Shown here: positions 43,666 through 49,728 of the stretch, one piece after another | How the letters are laid out: each line of letters begins with the position of its first letter | Numbering within the stretch: position 1 is the first letter of the stretch | Assembly: GCA_964523375.1 (NCBI GenBank) | Contig: CAZFYG010000010.1 | Coordinates: 1-49,728 of the forward strand | Length of the DNA: 49,728 nt | Source: CAJQGY01 sp964523375 | GTDB taxonomy: Bacteria; Pseudomonadota; Gammaproteobacteria; Magnimaribacterales; D2472 | Direction: 5' to 3' | Notes under the pieces: model-generated | What the model saw: the letters and a program-made list of their open reading frames with translations, nothing else | Told to the model about the DNA's origin: nothing | Databases searched by the model: none | Translations under genes and position numbers: made by a program

Positions 43666-44189
43666 ATATTTTCTTCTCTAAAGATATATTCGCCCTTTTG
43701 CTTATCTGAGAAATAATGCCTTAGTGTTTTCTCAACAGTAGGAAATGCAAGCTCGTCCCATAAAATCTCATCCTCGCCATGTAGCTCAACCAGCTGGCTC
43801 TCAGAGGTTGGACCAAAGTTTTCATCTAGCAAATCTGCAAGGAAAAACATGTGGACTTGATTAATGTGGGGTAGGCTAAATAGGGTATAAGGTTGAATTA
43901 CTTTTGCATGTGAGCCCGTCTCTTCAAAGGTTTCTCTTAATGCACCTTGCTGAAGTGTCTCAGCATTTTCCATGAACCCAGCAGGCAATGTCCACATACC
44001 CTTTCTAGGGTGTATATTTCTTTTGGCCATTAGAATTTTTTCACCTCTGACGCAAAGAGCCCCTACAACCATATTAGGATTGGTATAAAAAATATTTTCA
44101 CATTCAGAGCAAATATATCTTTTAACATGATCACCTTCTGGAGTGACAAATTTGATTTTTGAGCTTCCGCAGTCTGAACAATACTTCAA
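43653..44189 (-). CDS. Nudix hydrolase with N-terminal zinc ribbon
   Basis: A 178-residue Nudix enzyme. Starting from TTG at 44189, it opens MKYCSDCG, a typical Nudix zinc-ribbon start, with Cys4, Cys7, Cys27 and Cys30. The Nudix box GFMENAETLQQGALRETFEETG-type segment occupies residues 71-92 with all the conserved Gly, Glu and REx2EE residues. AGGG seven bases upstream supports this start; the frame also extends 7 codons further to another TTG (44210). The zinc-ribbon Nudix group often hydrolyses NADH or FAD-like nucleotides, but substrate is uncertain. It abuts purL and diverges from a second Nudix gene. Confidence 0.85.
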   Translation of the reverse strand: MKYCSDCGSSKIKFVTPEGDHVKRYICSECENIFYTNPNMVVGALCVRGEKILMAKRNIHPRKGMWTLPAGFMENAETLQQGALRETFEETGSHAKVIQPYTLFSLPHINQVHMFFLADLLDENFGPTSESQLVELHGEDEILWDELAFPTVEKTLRHYFSDKQKGEYIFREENITLW

Positions 44190-44241
44190 TTTTTTTCCCT
44201 TCAATAACAATTTTTTAGCTTAAGACGTTAAACTTAGCAAT

Positions 44242-44856
44242 GTGGAAGATAGCATAAAGCAAAAGCTCTTAAAATTAAATCATATGCCGGTAACTGAGTA
44301 TAAAAAGGCTGGTGTTTTCATTGGTATTTTGTACTTTAATGAATATATAAAAAATCCACATATCATTTTTACCCAAAGATCTACAAAACTATCTTCGCAT
44401 TCAGGGGAGGTTAGTTACCCAGGTGGCAAATGGGAGGATGGAGATATAGATCTTTTGGATACAGCGCTTAGAGAATCTAATGAAGAGATTAACTTGAATA
44501 GGTCGGATGTAGTTTCTCTAGGAAACTTACCTTACTTAATTTCAAGACATAAAATAGAAGTTCATCCCTATGTTGGCTTGATTACAAATGAGCAAGACTT
44601 AAAAGGAAACTTTGAAATTGAGGAAATTTTTACAGTACCTGTAAGTTTTCTTAAAGATAAAAAGAATGCAAAAATGCATGACAAAATCAAAGGAGATCTA
44701 GATCTAAAAATTCCGAGCTGGGATTATAATAATCAGAGAATATGGGGCTTAACTGCTATGATTACTGCAGATTTAATAAATATTTGTTTTGATGGGAAGA
44801 TTGAAACAAATTTAACGCAAATAAGAGAACAATATGATAGCTACCCTAGGGGATAA
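44242..44856 (+). CDS. NudL-like CoA pyrophosphohydrolase
   Basis: A 204-residue Nudix protein of the NudL/CoAse group: FTQRSTKLSSHSGEVSYPGG (about 42-61) resembles the CoAse motif with its LxxH(A/S)G(Q/E)V(A/S)(F/Y)PGG core, and the Nudix box ends in ALRESNEEI. NudL-type enzymes cleave CoA and related compounds. The start is GTG at 44242. It lies 52 bases from the divergent zinc-ribbon Nudix start and overlaps the carbonic anhydrase-like gene by 23 bases, so they should be coupled. Confidence 0.85.
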   Translation: MEDSIKQKLLKLNHMPVTEYKKAGVFIGILYFNEYIKNPHIIFTQRSTKLSSHSGEVSYPGGKWEDGDIDLLDTALRESNEEINLNRSDVVSLGNLPYLISRHKIEVHPYVGLITNEQDLKGNFEIEEIFTVPVSFLKDKKNAKMHDKIKGDLDLKIPSWDYNNQRIWGLTAMITADLINICFDGKIETNLTQIREQYDSYPRG

Positions 44857-45367
44857 AAAACTAGTTACCTTATCTGATGATTTTTGGATTGCACCTGATG
44901 CTAATGTAATTGGGGATGTTCAAATGTCTAAAGATTCGAGTATATGGTTTAACGCTACTTTGAGAGGAGATAATGAACCAATTATTATTGGAGAGGGTTC
45001 TAATATTCAAGATGGTTCTGTGATTCATACTGACCCCGGTCATGCATGTAATATTGGTAAGTTTGTAACTGTTGGTCATATGGTAATGCTTCACGGCTGT
45101 GATATTGGCGATGGGAGTTTGATTGGTATAGGTTCAGTTGTATTAAATGGTGCAAAAATTGGTAAGAATTGTATTATTGGTTCTAAGGCGTTAATTACCG
45201 AAGGGATGGAGATACCTGATGGATCTATGGTTATGGGTATGCCAGGAAAAATAAAAAGAACGCTGAGTGATGAAGAGCAAAAAATGATACCTTTGAGTGC
45301 GCATCACTATATAGAAAACTATAAGAAATATAAAAAATTATTAGAAGTTAAAAATGAAAACAAGTGA
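44834..45367 (+). CDS. Gamma-class carbonic anhydrase-like protein (YrdA family)
   Basis: A 177-residue left-handed beta-helix protein built of hexapeptide repeats (residues 15-145). Three histidines, His65, His82 and His87, occupy the zinc-binding positions of gamma carbonic anhydrases (VIHTD, VGHMV, LHGC). The family includes E. coli YrdA and PaaY-like proteins, and true carbonic anhydrase activity varies. The ATG lies within the NudL-like gene (23-base overlap), and the gene overlaps alaS by 14 bases. Confidence 0.9.
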   Translation: MIATLGDKKLVTLSDDFWIAPDANVIGDVQMSKDSSIWFNATLRGDNEPIIIGEGSNIQDGSVIHTDPGHACNIGKFVTVGHMVMLHGCDIGDGSLIGIGSVVLNGAKIGKNCIIGSKALITEGMEIPDGSMVMGMPGKIKRTLSDEEQKMIPLSAHHYIENYKKYKKLLEVKNENK

Positions 45368-47930
45368 TATAAGAAAAGCATTTCTAAACTTTTATGAATC
45401 TAAAAATCATACAAAGATAGATTCTAGTTCTTTAATACCAGTAAATGACGATACCCTTCTATTTACCAACGCTGGAATGGTGCAATTCAAGGATTTATTT
45501 TTAGGTACTGAAAAAAAAGACTATGTAAGAGCTACATCATCACAAAGATGTATAAGGGCTGGGGGAAAGCATAATGACTTAGAGAATGTTGGCTACACCC
45601 TTAGACATCATACTTTTTTTGAAATGCTTGGTAACTTTAGTTTTGGTGATTACTTCAAAGAGGAGGCGATTGAATTTGCCTGGGAGTTTTTAACCAAAGA
45701 GCTCAAACTTCCTGAAGAAAAATTATGGATTTCTGTTTTTAGGGAAGACGATGATGCAGAAAAGATTTGGAAAGACAAGATCGGAGTTAACCCAAATAGA
45801 ATAGTCAGGCTTGATGAGGAGGATAATTTCTGGTCTATGGGCGAAACAGGCCCGTGCGGCCCTTGCTCAGAAATTTATTATGACCATGGTGATCACATAG
45901 AGGGAACTCCCCCAGGATCGGATGGCGATGAGGGCGATAGGTTTGTTGAGATATGGAATCTTGTATTTATGCAGTTCAATAGAGATGATTCTGGCCAGAT
46001 GACTCCCTTGCCAAAACCTTCTGTCGATACCGGAATGGGGTTAGAAAGAATCGCAGCAGTCATGCAAGGCGTAAATTCAAACTACGAAACTGATTTATTT
46101 AAAACTCTTATTACAGCATCGCAAAAAATTCTTAAAGACGAAGGCAATAACTCTCATAAGGTTGTGGCTGATCACATCAGATCGACAAGCTTTTTGATAG
46201 CCGATGGTATTACTCCTGAAAATGAAGGCAGGGGCTATGTGCTCAGAAGAATACTTCGAAGAGCTATAAGGCATGGCTATAAAATGGGAGCAACAAAACC
46301 TTTCTTATTTAATTTAGTTGATGATCTATCTGAGTTAATGAAGGATGCTTATCCAGTTCTTGTTGAAAAACAGCAGTTCATCAAAGACACCATTCAAACT
46401 GAGGAAGTAAAGTTTTTTGAGACCCTTGAGAAAGGAATCAAGATTCTGGACCAAGCCATCGATGAGCTAGATGGCGATACCATTCCTGGTGATGTTGTAT
46501 TTAAGCTCCATGATACATTCGGGTTTCCATTTGATTTAACTGCAGACATTGCAAGAGAAAAAAATCTTAATATAGACTCAGAAGGCTTTGCCAAATGTAT
46601 GAAGCAACAAAAAGAATCTTCTAAAGCAGGGAGTAATTTTACTTCTAATCTTCCAACTCCTTCGGATGTAGAAGCTACATCTTTTAGTGGTTACGACGGC
46701 CTTGTTTCAGAAGCTAATATTATTTCTTTGTGGATCGAACAAGACAGTGTTAATCAAGCAGAGGAATCACAAGAGGTATATTTTGCTCTAGACAGCACGC
46801 CTTTTTATGCTGAGTCTGGCGGGCAGGTAGGGGATAGTGGGGAATTCAAATCAAGCAATTGTTCGGGAATTGTTTTAGATTGCAAGAAGCAGGGTAAAGT
46901 TTTTCTTCACAAAGCGATTATAAAAAATGGATCTCTTAAGGTTGGCGATAAGATTAATGTTTCGGTGTCCTCGAGCAAAAGACATGCTACTGCTATTCAT
47001 CACTCAGCAACGCATTTACTTCACTCTGCCTTAAAGGAAGTTCTAGGTGATCATGTTCAACAAAAAGGATCTCAAGTAGATAGTGAAAAATTAAGGTTTG
47101 ATTTCGCTCACTCCAAACCAGTTTCATCTGAGGAACTGTCAAAAATAGAAGCTCTTGTGAATGATCAAGTACTTCACAATTCTAAAGTAGACACCAATGA
47201 GATGGACCTTCAAGAGGCTATAGACTCAGGGGCTGAAGCTTTATTCGGAGAAAAATACGATTCAAAGGTAAGAGTTCTTGCTATGGGTAAAGATAATTTT
47301 TCTGTTGAGCTTTGTGGCGGAACTCATGTTAATAGAACAGGTGATATAGGCTCCTTGGTCATAACTAGCCAATCAAGTGTTGCCTCCGGCATTCGAAGGA
47401 TTGAAGCTATTGCAGGGCATCAGGCTGCTAAGCATTTAAATAACATTAGATCGGTTAACCAGAATTTACAAAAGTCACTGAACACAACTTCTGACAAATT
47501 AGTTGAAAAAATTGATGCGCTCATCCAAGAGAATAAAAAACTAAAAAAATCTGGTCCAGTTAGCAGTTCAAGTGAGACTGTTTTTTCTGAAGAATCAGCA
47601 ATTAGTGATTGGAAGCTTATCGTAAAGCAAGTTGCCCTAGAGGATAATAAGCAACTCAGAGGATTAGTCGATCAAGCCAAAAAAGGAATTGATAAGGGCG
47701 TTGTAATATTGCTCTCAGAGTCAGACAAAAAAGTAGCTGTTGTGGCAGGCGTTACAGATAACTTGGTTGATGAGATTTCAGCCAAAGATATTGTTGGCGA
47801 GCTATGCTCACAGCTCAATGGCAGAGGTGGAGGTAGGCCTGATTTTGCCCAAGGCGCAGGTGTTTCAGAAAAAGTAAACGAATTCGTGACATCTATACCA
47901 AATACAGTAAAATCCATTCTCGAAAAATAA
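45354..47930 (+). CDS. alaS: Alanyl-tRNA synthetase
   Basis: AlaS charges tRNA-Ala and edits mis-attached Ser and Gly. The 858 residues (E. coli 876) contain the class II core with NVGYTLRHHTFFEMLGNFSF and EIWNLVFMQF, GMGLERI, the editing-site zinc motif HSATHLLH with the distal CGGTH, and a C-terminal C-Ala domain ending in GRGGGRPDFAQGAG. Its start overlaps the YrdA-like gene by 14 bases. lysC follows after 10 bases, the alaS-lysC order known from pseudomonads. Confidence 0.97.
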   Translation: MKTSDIRKAFLNFYESKNHTKIDSSSLIPVNDDTLLFTNAGMVQFKDLFLGTEKKDYVRATSSQRCIRAGGKHNDLENVGYTLRHHTFFEMLGNFSFGDYFKEEAIEFAWEFLTKELKLPEEKLWISVFREDDDAEKIWKDKIGVNPNRIVRLDEEDNFWSMGETGPCGPCSEIYYDHGDHIEGTPPGSDGDEGDRFVEIWNLVFMQFNRDDSGQMTPLPKPSVDTGMGLERIAAVMQGVNSNYETDLFKTLITASQKILKDEGNNSHKVVADHIRSTSFLIADGITPENEGRGYVLRRILRRAIRHGYKMGATKPFLFNLVDDLSELMKDAYPVLVEKQQFIKDTIQTEEVKFFETLEKGIKILDQAIDELDGDTIPGDVVFKLHDTFGFPFDLTADIAREKNLNIDSEGFAKCMKQQKESSKAGSNFTSNLPTPSDVEATSFSGYDGLVSEANIISLWIEQDSVNQAEESQEVYFALDSTPFYAESGGQVGDSGEFKSSNCSGIVLDCKKQGKVFLHKAIIKNGSLKVGDKINVSVSSSKRHATAIHHSATHLLHSALKEVLGDHVQQKGSQVDSEKLRFDFAHSKPVSSEELSKIEALVNDQVLHNSKVDTNEMDLQEAIDSGAEALFGEKYDSKVRVLAMGKDNFSVELCGGTHVNRTGDIGSLVITSQSSVASGIRRIEAIAGHQAAKHLNNIRSVNQNLQKSLNTTSDKLVEKIDALIQENKKLKKSGPVSSSSETVFSEESAISDWKLIVKQVALEDNKQLRGLVDQAKKGIDKGVVILLSESDKKVAVVAGVTDNLVDEISAKDIVGELCSQLNGRGGGRPDFAQGAGVSEKVNEFVTSIPNTVKSILEK

Positions 47931-47940
47931 AGGAATTATC

Positions 47941-49152
47941 TTGGATATTGTTGTTCAAAAATTTGGCGGTACTTCTGTAGGCTCAGTTGAGAGAATAGCT
48001 GCTGTTGCGCAACTAATTAAAAAATCCTCTAAAGAAGATAAGCTTGTGGTGGTTGTTTCAGCTATGAGCGGTGAAACAAACAAATTAATTAGCCTTGCTA
48101 AAAACTTTTCAGAAAATCCAAATCGAAGAGAGTTCGATGCCTTAGTTTCAACTGGTGAGAAAGTTAGCTCATCATTACTAGCTATTGCTCTTGATTCAAT
48201 TGGTGTGAAAGCAAAGTCCTTATCAGCATCCCAAATATCCATGAAGACAACTGATAGCTACTCAAAGGCTAGGATTTTGGATATAGATAGTTCTAAAATT
48301 ATCCAAACCATAGAAGAGGGCTATGTACCTATAATTACTGGGTTCCAAGGGGTTACGGAGCATGGAGATGTCACGACTCTTGGTCGAGGCGGATCTGATA
48401 CTACGGCTGTTGCTGTTGCAGCAAACCTAAAAGCTAAAAGATGTGATATTTATACCGACGTAGACGGTATATATACCACTGATCCGAGAGTTGTTCCTGA
48501 GGCTAAAAAATTAGACTCTATTACTATGGAAGAGATGCTGGAAATGGCAGGCAAGGGCGCAAAAGTCATACAAATTAGAGCCGTAGAATTCGCAAATAAA
48601 TTTAAAGTTCCGGTTAGGGTTTTGTCTAGCTTTGAACCTGGTTCGGGTACACTAATATCACTTGAGGAAAATAATATGGAAAACGCTTTAGTATCTGGAA
48701 TTGCTTTTCAGAAAGATCAGGTAAAAATTACTCTCCACGGTGTTGTTGATACACCAGGTATTGCTTACGGTATTTTAGGTCCATTAAGTGATGAAAATAT
48801 TGAAGTAGATGTTATTGTGCAAAACGTCAGCGTGAATGGCAAAACAGATTTTACTTTTACCGTTTCAAAAGAAGATGAGCTTTCAGCTACTAATATTGTT
48901 AAAGCCAATAAAAATGCACTGCAGTATGAAGATGTGCTTGTAGATCCAAGTATTTCAAAAGTTTCTTTGGTAGGAGTTGGAATGAGAACGCATGCGGGTA
49001 TTGCTAGTGAGGCTTTTAAATCTCTTGCTGAAAATGATATAAATATACAAATGATAAGCACATCTGAAATTAAAATTACCATAGTGATTAATGAAGTTAA
49101 TACAGATAAGGCCGTTAAGTGCTTACATAAAACCTTTAAATTAGATAAATAA
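47941..49152 (+). CDS. lysC: Aspartate kinase
   Basis: First enzyme of the lysine, threonine and methionine pathway, 403 residues, very similar to the Pseudomonas LysC. KFGGTSVGS (kinase motif), FQGV and TTLGRGGSDTTAVA, and two C-terminal ACT domains (from about residue 265) for feedback by lysine and threonine. The start is TTG with AAGGA six bases upstream. At codon 246 an in-frame ATG (48676) is preceded by TGAGGA, like the internal start that gives the beta subunit in Bacillus and Corynebacterium LysC. The usual csrA gene does not follow; dihydroorotase does, 2 bases downstream. Confidence 0.95.
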   Translation: MDIVVQKFGGTSVGSVERIAAVAQLIKKSSKEDKLVVVVSAMSGETNKLISLAKNFSENPNRREFDALVSTGEKVSSSLLAIALDSIGVKAKSLSASQISMKTTDSYSKARILDIDSSKIIQTIEEGYVPIITGFQGVTEHGDVTTLGRGGSDTTAVAVAANLKAKRCDIYTDVDGIYTTDPRVVPEAKKLDSITMEEMLEMAGKGAKVIQIRAVEFANKFKVPVRVLSSFEPGSGTLISLEENNMENALVSGIAFQKDQVKITLHGVVDTPGIAYGILGPLSDENIEVDVIVQNVSVNGKTDFTFTVSKEDELSATNIVKANKNALQYEDVLVDPSISKVSLVGVGMRTHAGIASEAFKSLAENDINIQMISTSEIKITIVINEVNTDKAVKCLHKTFKLDK

Positions 49153-49154
49153 AT

Positions 49155-49728
49155 ATGTATGACTTAATTCTTAAAAATTGCCAAATAGTTAACGAGGATT
49201 CTATCTATCACTCTGACATTGCAATTAAGAATGAAAGAATTGCATTAATAAATAACAACATTGATGCTGAGGCTAAAAAAATTATAGATGTTGAAGGCAA
49301 GCATGTTATTCCAGGCATGATTGATGACCAAGTTCATTTTCGTGAGCCGGGGCTTACACATAAAGGAAGCATTGCGACTGAATCAAGAGCAGCTTTAGCA
49401 GGAGGCATTACTAGTTTTTTTGAAATGCCAAATGTTAATCCTACAACAACAACCAATGAGAACCTTCGAAACAAATTTGATCTTGCGAGTCAAAAATCTG
49501 TTGGTAATTACTCTTTCTACCTTGGCGGCAGCAATACAAATATTGAAGAAATTAAAAGAGTTGATACAAACCTTGCAGCAGGTCTAAAAGTTTTTATGGG
49601 AGCATCAACCGGTGACATGCTTGTAGATGATCCAGATACACTAGAAGATATTTTTAAGTACTGCCCAACTAATATTGTTACTCATTGTGAGGACACTCCA
49701 ACTATTTTAAAGAACGAGAAAATCTTCG
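49155..49728 (+). CDS. pyrC: Dihydroorotase, N-terminal part (cut by window end)
   Basis: The first 191 residues of a class I-type dihydroorotase of the amidohydrolase family, which makes dihydroorotate for PyrD. The N-terminal beta sandwich leads to the metal-binding motif DDQVHFREPG (about 57-66), FFEMPNVNPTT, and GLKVFMGAS with the lysine that is carboxylated to bridge the metals, then the metal-binding histidine in THCED. The frame is open to the window edge. It resembles the longer, multifunctional-complex type more than E. coli PyrC; an allantoinase-like relative is a lesser possibility. It starts 2 bases after lysC. Confidence 0.88.
   Translation, partial: MYDLILKNCQIVNEDSIYHSDIAIKNERIALINNNIDAEAKKIIDVEGKHVIPGMIDDQVHFREPGLTHKGSIATESRAALAGGITSFFEMPNVNPTTTTNENLRNKFDLASQKSVGNYSFYLGGSNTNIEEIKRVDTNLAAGLKVFMGASTGDMLVDDPDTLEDIFKYCPTNIVTHCEDTPTILKNEKIF

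Noticed and set aside
47931..47940. Lysine riboswitch before lysC
   Set aside because: Only 10 bases separate alaS and lysC; a riboswitch needs far more.
1..49728. Mobile elements, CRISPR arrays, prophage or rRNA
   Set aside because: No transposase, integrase, long direct repeats or spacer arrays were seen; the genes form continuous housekeeping operons.

Overview
The window reads as an ordinary, very gene-dense stretch of chromosome from an AT-rich gammaproteobacterium. The gene blocks asd-fimV-truA-trpF-accD-SPOR-cvpA-purF, topA followed by two small genes and lexA, ppiB-lpxH, mltF/purL and alaS-lysC are gammaproteobacterial arrangements. The low GC, overlapping genes, compact proteins and absence of mobile DNA suggest a streamlined, probably marine lineage such as SAR86; this placement is inference. 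About 53 protein genes (two cut by the window ends) and one tRNA gene were found, and no gap exceeds about 130 bases. I saw no insertion sequence, prophage, CRISPR array or rRNA.

Layout. 1-6632 (+): end of NAD kinase, rhomboid protease, galU, pyrD, a small membrane protein, topA and two small conserved genes. 6638-7267 (-): lexA. 7330-9512 (+): 5'-nucleotidase, a ThrH-type phosphatase and queH, divergent from lexA across a shared SOS operator. 9559-13021 (+): prpBCD (methylcitrate cycle). 13092-26385 (+): aroC, then a 13-gene train leuC-leuD-leuB-asd-fimV-truA-trpF-trpB-trpA-accD-SPOR-cvpA-purF in which every adjacent pair overlaps. 26378-28960 (-): acnB. 29062-31022: small genes (DUF1289, a ferritin-like protein, DUF393, DUF2237). 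31030-32720 (-): umuDC with its own SOS operator. 32847-33955 (+): two unrecognised membrane proteins. 33945-36427 (-): sulfotransferase, cyclophilin and lpxH. 36487-37038: arsenate-reductase-like gene and tRNA-Asn. 37038-44189: uvrB, a shortened mltF, purL and a Nudix gene. 44242 to the end (+): NudL-like, gamma carbonic anhydrase-like, alaS, lysC and the start of a dihydroorotase gene.

How the genes work together. The window covers leucine, tryptophan, lysine/threonine and chorismate synthesis, de novo purine (purF, purL) and pyrimidine (pyrD, dihydroorotase) synthesis, propionate disposal (prpBCD, probably using AcnB for one step), and DNA repair and the SOS response (lexA, umuDC, uvrB).

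No clearly new defence or mobile system is visible. The most interesting signals are regulatory and architectural: a near-palindromic LexA operator flanked by outward-facing -10 boxes, which ties a nucleotidase-ThrH-QueH operon to SOS; probable near-leaderless mRNAs; a PpiB gene with an in-frame lipoprotein-type extension; an MltF without its sensor domain; a haem-less bacterioferritin relative; and fully overlapping operon architecture with every convergent gene pair abutting or overlapping.
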